This document shows, piece after piece, positions 50,320 through 59,858 of a stretch of 64,000 bases of DNA. The first letter of the stretch is position 1. Each line of letters begins with the position of its first letter. Where the stretch lies: assembly GCA_963800235.1 (NCBI GenBank), contig CAWDAD010000003.1:434001-498000 (forward strand). Reading direction: 5' to 3'. The position numbers and the translations under genes are program-made. The notes below the pieces were generated by a model. It was given only the letters and a program-made list of their open reading frames with translations. It had not been told where the DNA came from and searched no databases. The stretch is from CAVVNP01 sp963800235. Lineage in GTDB: Bacteria; Actinomycetota; Acidimicrobiia; Acidimicrobiales; Iamiaceae.

Positions 50320-52564
50320 TCAGCCGACGGCGGCGTGCAGGATCGCCCGCTGGATCTCCACCAGGTGGGCGGGGTCGGTGACCTTCCCGCCGCCCTGGTC
50401 GCGCACGTAGAAGGTGTCGACCACGTCGAGGCCGAGGGTCTGCACCAGCGCCCGGTCGATGTCGAGGTCGAGCCCGGCCAGGGCGAGGGTCAGCCGGTAC
50501 AGCAGTCCCATGCTGTCGGGGGCGTGCACCTCGATGACCGTCGAGGAGGTGGAGCCGTCGTTGTCGACCCGGACGTCGGGCGGGTGGGCGCCGAGCACCG
50601 ACGCCGAGCGGCTCGGCGCGTAGGTGCGGGCCCGGTCGGCCAGCCGGGCCGCCACCGCCAGGCGGCCGCCGATGGCCCGCTCGACGTCGGCCACCACCAG
50701 GTCCCAGTCGACCGACCGGTCGATCTGGCTGCGGACCTGGAAGAACTCCAGGGCCATGCCGCCCTCGGTGTGGGCACCGGCCGCCACCACCCCGAGCCCG
50801 TGCAGGGCCAGGGTGCCGGCGACCCGGCTGAACAGGCCGGCCCGGTCGGGGGCGACCACGGTGAGCTCGTTGCCGCTCCCCCGCACCACCCGCGCGCCGT
50901 CGGCCAGCAGGGCCCGCTGGGCGACGGTCGGGAAGTCGCCGCGGGTCACGTCGTCGACCTCGCCGCCGCCCAGCACGTGATCGACCCGCCGCACCAGCTC
51001 GTGGACCAGGTAGGCCTTCCAGGACCCCCACGCCGACGAGCCGGTGGCCAGCGAGTCGGCCTGGGTGAGGGCGGCCAGCAGGTGCAGCCGGAGCCGATCA
51101 CCGACCAGCTCGCAGGTTCGGGTGATGGTGGCGTCGTCGTCGAGGTCCCGCCGGGTGGCCACGTCGGGCAGCAGCAGGTGGTGCCGGCAGAGGTCGACCA
51201 CGCACGGCGGCGTCCGGCTCGTCGAAGCCGAGCCGGGGCGCCATCCGCCCGAGGACCTCGATGCCGGCCTCGGTGTGGTCGCCGGGGTACCCCTTGCCGA
51301 TGTCGTGGAGCAGGGCGCCGACCAGCAGCAGGTCGGGCCGCTCGACGGTGCCGACCAGCTCGGCGGCGTTGGCGGCCGCCTCCCACAGGTGACGGTCGAC
51401 GGTGAAGCGGTGGTAGGCGTTGCGCTGCGGCCGGTTCCGGACCGGCGCCCACTCGGGCAGCAGCCGGGTCCACAGGCCGAACTGGTCGAGGGCCTCGGCC
51501 ACGTCGACGAAGGCCGGCCCGGTGGCCAGCAGGCGGATCAGCAGCTCGCGCCCCTCGTCCGGCCACGGGTCCGGCAGCCGGGCCGGGCTGACGAGCAGCC
51601 GGGTGAGCGTCGTCGCGCCCGAGCCGCGCCCCGGCCTCGGCGGCGGCGACCGCCAGGCGGAGCGCGGCCAGGGGGTCGCGCTCCACCGTCGGCCCCCCGC
51701 TGCGAACCGGGCCTCGCCGTCCTCGACCACCACCCCGGGGGCCACCGCGACCGGTTCGGCCGGGCGACGTCGGCGGTCACGTCGGGTGCGGGCCCGGCGG
51801 CGGACGTGGAACCAGGTCTCGTCGCTGACCCAGGCGATCATCCGGCCGGCGGCGGCGATCTGGGCCATCAGCACGTCGGCGTCGGCGTGGCCGAGGGCGG
51901 CGGCGATGGCGTCCTGGTCCTCGAGCAGCAGGAGGTCGAGCGGTCGGCCGGTGCGGCGGTGGACCTCGACCCGGGCCCCGAGCAGCACCTCGTAGCCCTC
52001 GGCCAGCCGCTGGTCGTCGCCCGCCAGCAGCTCCACGCCGGCGGCGCGCGCCCAGTGCAGGGCGTGCACGTCGCGCAGCCCGCCCCGCGCCGTCTTCAGG
52101 TTCGGCTCGAGCAGGTAGGCCACCTCGCCGGCGGTGCGGTGGCGGGCGGACACGGAGTCGGCCAGCTCGGGCAGGCGCCGGCGGGCGTCGGCCCGCCAGC
52201 TCGACCGGGCCCGCTCGGCCAGCTCCTCGCTGACCGCCGGGTCGCCGGCCAGGTGGCGGATGTCGAGGAGCGAGGTGGCGGTGTCGAGGTCGGCGGCGGC
52301 CAGCGCCAGCGCCCCGTCGACGGTGCGCACGGAGTGCCCGAGCTTCAGCCCCTCGTCCCAGATCGGGTACCAGACGCCGTCGGCCAGGTCGGCCACCGCG
52401 TCGGCGCGCATCCCCTTGGCCCGGTGGAGGAGCACCAGGTCGAGATCGCTCTCGGGGGCCAGCTCGCCCCGCCCGTAGCCGCCGACCGCCACCAGCGAGA
52501 CGCCGGCAGGCGGCTGACCGCCGGTGGCCAGGTCGTAGAGCCCGGCCAGCCACCGGTCGACCAC
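50320..52564 (-). CDS. glnD: Protein-PII uridylyltransferase GlnD, frame-broken, start unresolved
   Basis: Bifunctional sensor enzyme modifying PII according to glutamine. Nucleotidyltransferase motif V-G-G-Y-G-R-G-E-L-A-P-E-S-D-L-D-L, HD domain H-D-I-G-K-G near 51280, two C-terminal ACT domains (~50850 and ~50500). Frame changes near 51700 (in a run of G), 51615 and 51215; joined, the product is a normal GlnD. GTG 52564 is the last standard start, but family-like sequence (A-L-L-E-D-Q-R-L-T-G-R-R-F) continues to about 52620 and the frame stays open into glnB, so the true start probably overlaps the glnB stop. Actinobacterial GlnD often adenylylates PII instead; the sequence cannot tell which. 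Confidence 0.87.
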
Positions 52565-52658
52565 CGCGGTGTAGGTGTCGGTGAAGCGGCGCCCCGTCAG
52601 GCGCTGGTCCTCGAGCAGGGCCTGCCGCGGCAGCTCCGGCCGGCCGGCCCGATCGGGC

Positions 52659-52997
52659 TCAGACGGCGTCAGCGCCCATCTCCCCGGTGCGTATCCGGGT
52701 CAGCTGGTCGACCTCGGTGACCCAGACCTTGCCGTCGCCGATCTTGCCGGTGCGGGCGGCGGTGACGATGGCGTCGACCACCTTCTGGGCGTCGAAGACG
52801 TCGACCACCACCTCGATGCGCACCTTGGGCACGAAGTCGACGGTGTACTCGGCCCCCCGGTAGACCTCGGTGTGGCCGGCCTGGCGGCCGAAGCCCTGCA
52901 CCTCGCCGACGGTCATGCCGTGCACGCCGGCCGCCTTGAGCGCCTCCTTGACCTCGTCCAGCCTGAACGGCTTGACCATGGCGGTGACGAGCTTCAT
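52659..52997 (-). CDS. glnB: PII nitrogen regulatory protein (112 aa)
   Basis: Trimeric ATP/ADP and 2-oxoglutarate sensor. Complete family pattern: M-K-L-V-T-A-M-V-K-P-F-R-L, T-loop with the modifiable Tyr51 in Y-R-G-A-E-Y-T-V-D-F, and T-G-K-I-G-D-G-K-V-W-V. It lies between amt and glnD, the GlnK-type arrangement in which PII plugs the ammonium channel. It starts 34 bases after the amt stop, behind G-G-A-G-G-A-type sequence. Confidence 0.96.
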   Translation of the reverse strand: MKLVTAMVKPFRLDEVKEALKAAGVHGMTVGEVQGFGRQAGHTEVYRGAEYTVDFVPKVRIEVVVDVFDAQKVVDAIVTAARTGKIGDGKVWVTEVDQLTRIRTGEMGADAV

Positions 52998-53031
52998 GCG
53001 GGTGGGTCCTCCTGGGTGGGTGGGGCGGAGC

Positions 53032-54275
53032 TCAGACGCGGGTGCCGACGTCGCCGAAGGCGTAGGCGGTCTCGGCGTGCAGTGCCAGGTCCATGCCCTC
53101 GTCCTCGGCAGCTTCGTCCATGCGCATGCCCATCGTCAGGTCGATCACCTTGGCGATGGCGAAGGACAGCACGAAGGAGAAGGCGAACACCGCCGCCGAG
53201 GCGATGACCTGGTCGCGCAGCAGGCGGGCGCCGCCGCCGACGAACAGCCCCTCGTGGGTCACCAGGCGGTTGACGGCGGAGTCGGCGAACAGGCCGAGCA
53301 GCACCGAGCCGATCAGGCCGCCGACCAGGTGGACGGCGATGACGTCGAGGGCGTCGTCGAAGCGGAACCGGCGCTTGAGGCCGAGGGCCAGGAAGCAGAC
53401 CACGCCGGCCACCGCGCCGACCACCAGGGCGGGCATGCTGGCCACGAACCCGGCGCAGGGGGTGATGGCGACGAGGCCGGCGACCGCGCCGGACCCGGCG
53501 CCGAGGGTGGTGGCGTGGCCGTCCTTGATCCGCTCGACCACCAGCCAGCCGAGCATGGCGCTGGCGGCGGCGAGGAACGTGTTCATGAGCGCCTGGGCGG
53601 CGACCCCGTCGGCGGCGAGCGCCGACCCGGCGTTGAACCCGGCCCAGCCGAACACGAGGATGCCGGTGCCGATCAGGGTCCACGGCAGGGAGTGGGGGGC
53701 CATCAGCTCCTTCGGCCACCCCTTGCGGCTGCCGATGACGAGCACCACGGCCAGCGCCGCGGCGCCGGCGTTGATGTGCACCACCGCTCCGCCGGCGAAG
53801 TCGAGGGCGCCGAGCTCGCGCCAGCCAGCCGCCGCCGAACACCCAGTGGGCCACCGGCGCGTAGACCACCACCAGCCAGACGCCGATGAACACGGCGTAG
53901 GAGCCGAACTTGAGGCGGTCGGCGGTGGCGCCGGTGATGAGCGCCGGGGTGATGATGGCGAAGGTCATCTGGTACGCCGCGAACAGGATGAAGGGGATGG
54001 TCAGGCCGTGGGCCACGCCGGGGCCCGACCCCCGAGAGGCCGAGGTGGCCGAAGCCGCCGAGCAGCCCGCCGTCGCCCAGGTTGCCGAAGGCCAGGCTGA
54101 ACCCGACGACAGCCCAGAGCACGCCGATCAGCCCGATGGCGAAGAAGTTCTGCATCAACATGCCGAGCAGGTTCTTGGCCCGGACCATGCCGCCGTAGAA
54201 GAACGCCAGCCCGGGGGTCATGAACAGCACCAGCGCCGTCGCCGCCAGCATCCAGGCGGTGTCTCCAGAGTTCAC
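53032..54275 (-). CDS. amt: Ammonium transporter, frame-broken
   Basis: Amt/Mep/Rh channel with about eleven membrane helices. N-terminal N-S-G-D-T-A-W-M-L-A-A-T-A-L-V-L-F-M-T-P-G-L-A-F-F-Y-G-G-M-V; twin-His region split between V-V-H-I-N-A-G-A-A-A and A-V-H-L-V-G-G; C-terminal cytosolic tail that docks PII. GTG 54275 fits the family N-terminus. The frame breaks near 54030 (after G-L-S-G-V-G-P) and near 53820 (after G-G-G-W-L); together the pieces give the usual length. Leads the amt-glnB-glnD operon. Confidence 0.9.
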
Positions 54276-54446
54276 GGTTGCGCGCGTCTCCCTGTCGTGG
54301 TCGCGCCCGGCGCTGCGACGAGCCGGGCTCCGCACCTGAGCCGTCGCTGACGGGTGGATGACGGGCGCCAACCCTATTGCTGACCGGGGCCTGTCCCGAA
54401 CCCGCCGCTCCGCCGCCGACCCCGCCGTCGCCGTGGGGCGGTCCGC

Positions 54447-55793
54447 CTACTCCTCGCCGAGGACGCGCAGGGCGTCGCGGGCGGCCACCTGGAGCGGATC
54501 CCACACCGACGAGTACGGCGGGGCGTAGGCGAGGTCGAGGTCGACCAGGTCGCCGACGTCCATGCCGGCGGTGATGGCCGCGGCGGCGGTGTCGATGCGC
54601 TTGGCGGCGCCCGCGCCGCCGACGATCTGGGCGCCGACCACGCGCTCGGTGCCCCGTTCGGCGAGGAGCTTCACCGTCATGGCCGGCGCGCCGGGCAGGT
54701 AGCCGGCCCGGGTGGTGGTCTCGATCCGCGACGCCACCACGTCGAACCCGGCGGCGGCCGCCTCGCGCTCGTCGATGCCGGTGCGGGCGACCTCGGTGGT
54801 GCCGACCCGGGTGATGGCGGTGCCGACCACGCCGGGGAAGGTGGCGTAGCCGCCCGCCAGGTTGATGCCGGCCACCCGGCCCTGCTTGTTGGCGACGGTC
54901 CCGAGGGCCACGTGCACCTGCCGGTTGGTGACCCGGTGGTGGCTGGTGGCGCAGTCGCCGGCGGCCCAGGCCCCGTCGACGTCGGTGCGCTGGCGCCGGT
55001 CGACGGCGATGGCCCCGTGGGCGCCGGTCGACACCCCGGCGTCGGCGGCCAGCTCGGCGTTGGGCCGCACGCCCAGGCCGAGCACCGCCACGTCGGCGGA
55101 CAGGGAGCCCTCGGCGGTGTGGACCCGCCCGTCGGAGAACCCCTCGACCCGCTGGCCGAGGCGGACGTCGATGCCGAAGGCCCGGGTGCCGCGCAGCACC
55201 AGCTCGGCCATGTCGGGGTCGAGGGTGGACATGAGCTGGTCGGCTCCCTCGACCAGCACGACGCGCGGCGCCGCGCGCCTGGAACGCCTCGGCCATCTCG
55301 AGGCCGATGTAGCCGCCACCGACCACGACCACGTCGCGGCACTGGGAGCGACCGGCGACCTCGAGCAGGTCGGCGGCGTCGTCGAGGGTCTGCACCCCCC
55401 GCACCCAGTCGTGGTCGATGCCGGGCAGGTCCGGGCGGACGGGGCGGGCGCCGGTGGCGAAGAGCACCTGGTCGAAGCCGAGCACCAGGGTGCGGGCCCG
55501 GTGGTGGTCGCGCACCTCGACCTTCCGGGCATCCAGGTCGACGCCGACCGCCTCGTGGCCGGTGCGCACGTCGATGAGCTGGCGCTCCCGGAACTCCTCC
55601 GGCGACCGGGCGACCAGGTCGTCGACCTGATCGATCTCACCAGCCACCAGGTAGGGGATGCCGCAGGCGGAGTAGCTCGTGTACCGCCCCGCTCGAGGGC
55701 GACGATGTCGAGGTGGCGCTGGCGCCGCCGGGCCTGGGAAGCGGCGGACATGCCGGCCGCGTCACCCCCGATCACCACCAGTCGCTCGGCCAC
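54447..55793 (-). CDS. CoA-disulfide reductase-like FAD/NAD(P) oxidoreductase, two frame breaks
   Basis: Single-Cys pyridine-nucleotide disulfide oxidoreductase. FAD fold V-V-I-G-G-D-A-A-G-M-S-A-A, active Cys in S-Y-S-A-C-G-I-P-Y (in the shifted frame), NAD(P) fold V-V-V-G-G-G-Y-I-G-L-E-M-A, and C-terminal V-D-L-D-L-A-Y-A-P-P-Y-S. The frame is lost near 55690, where adding one C gives R-Y-T-S-Y-S-A-C-G, and regained near 55270, so both ends share a frame. It reduces CoA disulfide, peroxide or oxygen in relatives. GTG 55793 with a leaderless TAACCT. Confidence 0.83.
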   Translation of the reverse strand: MAERLVVIGGDAAGMSAASQARRRQRHLDIVALERGGTRATPPAASPTWWLVRSIRSTTWSPGRRRSSGSASSSTCAPATRRSASTWMPGRSRCATTTGPAPWCSASTRCSSPPAPAPSARTCPASTTTGCGGCRPSTTPPTCSRSPVAPSAATWSWSVAATSASRWPRRSRRAAPRVVLVEGADQLMSTLDPDMAELVLRGTRAFGIDVRLGQRVEGFSDGRVHTAEGSLSADVAVLGLGVRPNAELAADAGVSTGAHGAIAVDRRQRTDVDGAWAAGDCATSHHRVTNRQVHVALGTVANKQGRVAGINLAGGYATFPGVVGTAITRVGTTEVARTGIDEREAAAAGFDVVASRIETTTRAGYLPGAPAMTVKLLAERGTERVVGAQIVGGAGAAKRIDTAAAAITAGMDVGDLVDLDLAYAPPYSSVWDPLQVAARDALRVLGEE

Positions 55794-55799
55794 CGGTTG

Positions 55800-55805
55800 A
55801 GGTTA
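55800..55805 (-). promoter_or_regulatory. TAACCT hexamer, leaderless promoter of the disulfide reductase gene
   Basis: Minus-strand TAACCT with a 6-base spacer to GTG 55793. Confidence 0.55.
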
Positions 55806-55824
55806 GAGGAGGGGGGTCGACCTC

Positions 55825-55830
55825 TAGGGT
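55825..55830 (+). promoter_or_regulatory. TAGGGT hexamer, leaderless promoter of the signalling trio
   Basis: TAGGGT with a 6-base spacer to ATG 55837. Its presumed -35 region falls on the opposing TAACCT hexamer, so the two promoters should interfere. A GAGGAGGGGGG stretch at 55806-55817 lies too far upstream to be a ribosome site for this ATG. Confidence 0.55.
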
Positions 55831-55836
55831 GTCGCG

Positions 55837-57102
55837 ATGGCGCCAGGCGCTGCCGGGGGAGACACGGGCGAGGGGGCGACCGGCGGCTCGGCGCCGATCG
55901 GCGACGGCGGCACCGCTCGGGTGCCGGTGCTGCTCGTCGAGGACGATCCCGGCGACGCGTTCCTGGTCCGGGAGCTGCTCGACGAGGCCGGGGCGCCGGT
56001 CGAGCTCGTCACCGTGCCCACCCTGGGCGAGGCCCTCGCCCGCCACGACCGCCGCTTCACCTGCGTGCTGCTCGACCTCAACCTGCCCGACGCCGACGGG
56101 CTCGACAGCATCGACGCCGTCCGACGCCACCACCCCGCCGCGGCCGTCATCGTCCTGACCGGCCTGGCCGACGCCGCCCGCGGCGACGCCGCGGTGGCCG
56201 CCGGGGCGCAGGACTACCTGGTGAAGGGCGAGGTCGAGGGGCCCCTCCTGGCCCGCTCCATCCGCTACGCCGTCGAGCGCAAGCGATCCGACGAGTCCGA
56301 GCGCCAGCTGCTCGAGTCCGCCGTCCGGGAGGAGGAGAACGCCCGGCTCGAGCTGGGGCTGCTGCCGGTGCCGATCCTCGTCGACCCCGGCCTCTCGGCG
56401 GTGAGCCGCTACCGGCCCGGGCGGCACCAGGCGCTCCTCGGCGGCGACTTCTTCGACGCGGTCGAGACCGACGACGGCGCGCTGCACCTGATGATCGGCG
56501 ACGTGTGCGGCCACGGCCCCGACCAGGCCGCCCTCGGGGTCCGGCTGCGGATCGCCTGGCGGACGCTGGTGCTGGCCGGCCAGCCGCCCGACCAGATCCT
56601 GCCGACGCTCGACGTGGTCCTCGAGACCGAGCGCCGCGACGACGAGGTCTTCGTCACCCTGTGCCAGCTCGAGGTGGCCCCCGACCGCCGGCGCGCCCTG
56701 CTGCACCTGGCCGGGCACCCGGCGCCGCTGCTGGTGTGCGGCGCCCGGGCGACCCAGATCGACGCCTCGCTCCGCGGCCAGCCGCTCGGCATGTTCGAAG
56801 GGGTGCGGTGGCGGGGCCAGCCGCTCGAGCTCCCGACGGCGTGGTCGCTCGTGCTCTACACCGATGGCCTGATCGAGGGCCGGGTCGGCGGCGAGACCGA
56901 CCGCCTCGGGCCCGACCGCCTCGTCGACCTCCTGAACGCCGGGCTCGCCGACCGCGGCCAAGAGGGTCGACCGGCACCCGACCTGACCGCGCTGCTCGAC
57001 GAGACCGTGGCCGAGGTGGAGCGGCTGAACGGCGGCGCCCTGGTCGACGACGTGGCCGTGCTCATGGTGACCCGGTCGCCCGGCGTCGACGGTGGCGCCT
57101 GA
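55837..57102 (+). CDS. Response regulator with SpoIIE-type PP2C phosphatase output (421 aa)
   Basis: REC domain at ~30-150 (L-L-V-E-D-D-P-G-D-A, phospho-Asp in L-L-D-L-N-L-P-D, Lys in Y-L-V-K-G). A short linker helix precedes a SpoIIE/PP2C phosphatase domain at ~180-415 with G-G-D-F-F-D, I-G-D-V-C-G-H-G, G-H-P-A-P-L-L and D-D-V-A-V-L metal-site blocks. This RsbU-like design dephosphorylates anti-anti-sigma proteins in partner-switching circuits; no STAS or RsbW gene is in the window. Its stop overlaps the kinase start by 11 bases, so the kinase probably controls it. Confidence 0.92.
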   Translation: MAPGAAGGDTGEGATGGSAPIGDGGTARVPVLLVEDDPGDAFLVRELLDEAGAPVELVTVPTLGEALARHDRRFTCVLLDLNLPDADGLDSIDAVRRHHPAAAVIVLTGLADAARGDAAVAAGAQDYLVKGEVEGPLLARSIRYAVERKRSDESERQLLESAVREEENARLELGLLPVPILVDPGLSAVSRYRPGRHQALLGGDFFDAVETDDGALHLMIGDVCGHGPDQAALGVRLRIAWRTLVLAGQPPDQILPTLDVVLETERRDDEVFVTLCQLEVAPDRRRALLHLAGHPAPLLVCGARATQIDASLRGQPLGMFEGVRWRGQPLELPTAWSLVLYTDGLIEGRVGGETDRLGPDRLVDLLNAGLADRGQEGRPAPDLTALLDETVAEVERLNGGALVDDVAVLMVTRSPGVDGGA

Positions 57103-58657
57103 CACCCCGCGACCGAACCGGTCGCTGCAACGCAGGCTGCGGGTGGCCTTCGCGGTGATGGCCGCCGCGCTGCTGGTCGGGCTGGCCCTGGTGGGCACGT
57201 CGCTCGTCGTCGCCGTCCGCTCGGTCAACCGCCAGGTCGACAAGCTCGACCCGGCCGACGCCCAGCAGCGCGACCTGCTGGCCGCCCTGGTCGACCAGGA
57301 GACGGGTGTTCGGGGCTACGCCCTCGCCGGCACCACCGACTTCCTCGGCCCGTACCGCACCGGCCGGGCCGACCAGCAGCGCATCGACGCCGACCTCCGG
57401 CGGCGCCTTCGCGACGAGCCCCACCTGGTCGCCGACCTGGACCGCCTGGAGCGCGCCGCCCGGGACTGGCAGACCCAGTTCGCCGAGCCGCTGATCATCA
57501 TCATCCAGCGGTCCGGCGGTCAGCCGCTGCGGATCGACTCGGCCGCCGGCCAGCAGCGCTTCGACCGGATCCGGGCGCAGTACCAGACGCTGCGGACCGA
57601 CATCCAGGCCACCGCCCGCTCCGCCAAGCGCAACCTCGACACCGCGGTGCGGGTGCTGGTCGCCACCTTCGTGGTGCTCATCCTGGTGGCGCTGACCGCC
57701 GCCCTGCTGACCCGCCGGGTCGCCCGGCGCTGGGTGCTGCAGCCCCTCGCCCGGCTCGGCCACGACGTCACGACCGTCAGCGGCGGCGAGCTCGACCACC
57801 CCATCGAGCCCAGCGGCCCGACCGAGGTCGACCAGCTCGGCCGCCAGGTCGAGCAGATGCGTCGGCGCATCGTGCAGGAGCTGGCGGCGGTCACCGCCGC
57901 CGAGCAGCGGCTGGTCGCCCAGGCCCAGGACCTCGCCCGGTCCAACGCCGACCTGGAGCAGTTCGCCTACGTCGCCTCCCACGACCTGCAGGAGCCGCTG
58001 CGCAAGGTCGCCAGCTTCTGCCAGATGCTCGAGCGCCGGTACGGCGACCAGCTCGACGACCGGGGCCGGCAGTACATCGACTTCGCCGTCGACGGCGCCA
58101 AGCGCATGCAGGTGCTGATCAACGACCTGCTCGCCTTCTCCCGGGTCGGGCGGGTCGACGTCGCCACCGAGCCGGTCGACCTCGGCGACGCCCTCGACGA
58201 CGCCCGCTCGGCCCTGTCCGTGGCCATCGAGGAGAGCGGGGCGACCATCACCGCCGACCCCCTGCCGACCGTGCTCGGCGACCGCGCCCTCCTCGCCCAG
58301 CTGTTCCAGAACCTGATCGGCAACGCCATCAAGTTCCGCGGCGACCGGTCACCGACGGTCCGCGTCGGCAGCCGGTCCGATGCGACAGGCTTGGACGGTG
58401 CCAGCGCTCACGAGGTCTGGGTGGCCGACGACGGCATCGGCATCGAGCCCGAGTACGCCGAGCGGGTGTTCGTGATCTTCCAGCGGCTGCACCCGCGCGA
58501 GCGCTACACGGGCACGGGCATCGGCCTCGCCCTCTGCAAGCGCATCGTCGAGCACCACGGCGGCACCATCTGGCTCGACACCGACGCGCCGACCGGCACC
58601 ACCATCCGCTTCACCTTCCCGGAACCGAGTGAGCCCGCCCATGCCCGACACAGCTGA
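57092..58657 (+). CDS. CHASE3-domain sensor histidine kinase (521 aa)
   Basis: Membrane kinase. TM1 ~21-43, extracytoplasmic CHASE3-type helical bundle (E-T-G-V-R-G-Y-A-L-A-G-T), TM2 ~188-208, HAMP, a short coiled coil, HisKA with A-S-H-D-L-Q-E-P-L-R-K-V, then HATPase_c with N-L-I-G-N-A-I-K-F, D-D-G-I-G-I and T-G-I-G-L-A-L. This H-box is the phytochrome-like (HWE-unlike) class that pairs with Rcp1-type regulators, and such a regulator follows immediately. GTG 57092. Confidence 0.93.
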   Translation: MAPDTPRPNRSLQRRLRVAFAVMAAALLVGLALVGTSLVVAVRSVNRQVDKLDPADAQQRDLLAALVDQETGVRGYALAGTTDFLGPYRTGRADQQRIDADLRRRLRDEPHLVADLDRLERAARDWQTQFAEPLIIIIQRSGGQPLRIDSAAGQQRFDRIRAQYQTLRTDIQATARSAKRNLDTAVRVLVATFVVLILVALTAALLTRRVARRWVLQPLARLGHDVTTVSGGELDHPIEPSGPTEVDQLGRQVEQMRRRIVQELAAVTAAEQRLVAQAQDLARSNADLEQFAYVASHDLQEPLRKVASFCQMLERRYGDQLDDRGRQYIDFAVDGAKRMQVLINDLLAFSRVGRVDVATEPVDLGDALDDARSALSVAIEESGATITADPLPTVLGDRALLAQLFQNLIGNAIKFRGDRSPTVRVGSRSDATGLDGASAHEVWVADDGIGIEPEYAERVFVIFQRLHPRERYTGTGIGLALCKRIVEHHGGTIWLDTDAPTGTTIRFTFPEPSEPAHARHS

Positions 58658-59096
58658 CCCGAGCGACCGGTCGTCCGCCCACGTCGTCCTGCTGGTCGAG
58701 GACGACCCCGGCGACGTCCTGATGACCCGGGAAGCGCTCGAGCACCGCCGGCCGGAGCTGGAGCTGCACGTGGTCAGCGACGGCGTCGACGCCATGGCCT
58801 TCCTCCGGGGCGCCGGGTCCTTCTCCGACGCCCCCCGCCCCGACCTGCTGCTGCTCGACCTCAACCTGCCTCGCAAGGACGGGCGCGAGGTCCTGGCCGA
58901 GCTGAAGTCCGACCCCGCCCTCCGCCGCATCCCCGTGGTCGTGCTCACCACCTCGGAGGCGCGCGCCGACATCGACACCACCTACGACCTGCACGCCAAC
59001 GCCTACGTCACCAAGCCGGTCGACTACGACGCCTTCACCGCCGCCGTCCAGGCCGTCGAAGGCTTCTTCTCCGACGTCGCCCAAAAGCCGCGTTGA
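58641..59096 (+). CDS. Rcp1-like single-domain response regulator (151 aa)
   Basis: Stand-alone receiver: V-E-D-D-P-G-D-V, phospho-Asp in L-L-L-D-L-N-L-P-R-K-D-G, Thr/Ser in V-L-T-T-S-E, Lys in V-T-K-P-V-D. The L-N-L-P-R-K-D-G form is typical of Rcp1-type partners of phytochrome-class kinases. ATG 58641 lies inside the kinase end; GTG 58629 is an alternative. With no output domain it may act as a phosphate sink or docking partner for the kinase. Confidence 0.92.
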   Translation: MPDTADPSDRSSAHVVLLVEDDPGDVLMTREALEHRRPELELHVVSDGVDAMAFLRGAGSFSDAPRPDLLLLDLNLPRKDGREVLAELKSDPALRRIPVVVLTTSEARADIDTTYDLHANAYVTKPVDYDAFTAAVQAVEGFFSDVAQKPR

Positions 59097-59250
59097 TGGC
59101 GTCCACGTGCGGCGGACGCGTGCCGGCGGCTCGCTGGCGCTCGCGACGCCGGCCGGGCTGACGCCCGGAGGTTGTTGCAGGTGTGGGGGTCAGGGCACCG
59201 GTTCTGCGACGAGTTCGGGCGATGGGGGCTGGTTGGGCGACAATCGGGGC

Positions 59251-59448
59251 ATGGGTGTGCGCCAGGACTGCCGGCACTACTCGACCCGGTCGACCCCGGG
59301 GGGCGACCAGGTCCAGCGGTGCCGGGTCGACGCCAACGAGACCGCGCCCTTCGCCTGCCCGGAGGGCTGCCTGTTCTTCGAGCCCCGGTCGATCACCGAC
59401 GCCGGCTGGCAGCGGTTCGGCTCCGGCGACGACGAACCCGAGGGTTGA
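59251..59448 (+). CDS. Small four-Cys protein (65 aa)
   Basis: Short protein with Cys at about 7, 24, 36 and 40 (Q-D-C-R, Q-R-C-R, F-A-C-P-E-G-C-L-F-F-E-P-R), the spacing of a small zinc ribbon or redox centre. ATG 59251 was preferred to an upstream in-frame start at 59107 because the extra 48 residues look non-coding. The preceding 154 bases hold nothing I recognise. Function unknown. Confidence 0.65.
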   Translation: MGVRQDCRHYSTRSTPGGDQVQRCRVDANETAPFACPEGCLFFEPRSITDAGWQRFGSGDDEPEG

Positions 59449-59483
59449 CCCGCCCGGGCCGCCCGTCGGGCCGGCCGACGCCG

Positions 59484-59858
59484 TCAGCCGGCCGGATCGA
59501 CGCCCAGCACCTCGGCCAGCCGCCCGAACAGCTGCGAGCGGGCCAGCACCTCGTCGCACCCGGCGTCGGCGGCCTCCGCCAGCAGCTCCCGGTCGACGTG
59601 GCTGCCGAAGCCGACCAGGTGCGGACGGGGCCGGGTCGGCGCCCCCGTGCCGTCCTCGTCGCCCCCGCCGGTCGCGGCGACCGCCCGCACCGCGTCGACG
59701 GCGCCGGGCCGGGACAGGTCGACCAGCACCAGGCCCGCCCCGGGGGCGGCGGCGGGCAGGTCGCCCGCCGTCACGAACCGCACCTCGCGGTCGAGGGCCC
59801 GGGCGGCGGCGGCCACCTTCGACCGGTCCATCAGGTCCGGGACCAGGGCCACGATCAT
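59484..59858 (-). CDS. Receiver-like protein, degenerate (124 aa)
   Basis: Alpha/beta protein with receiver-domain proportions: D-L-M-D-R-S near the start, L-V-L-V-D-L-S at the phospho-Asp position, and a C-terminal A-D-A-G-C-D-E-V-L-A-R-S-Q-L-F where the conserved Lys would be but is absent. Probably a pseudo-receiver. The ATG overlaps the upstream stop by 4 bases, so it is co-translated with the 178-aa protein. Confidence 0.72.
   Translation of the reverse strand: MIVALVPDLMDRSKVAAAARALDREVRFVTAGDLPAAAPGAGLVLVDLSRPGAVDAVRAVAATGGGDEDGTGAPTRPRPHLVGFGSHVDRELLAEAADAGCDEVLARSQLFGRLAEVLGVDPAG

Noticed and set aside
54276..54446. Riboswitch or GlnR box upstream of amt
   Set aside because: I looked for a conserved fold or paired GlnR half-sites in these 171 bases and found nothing convincing.
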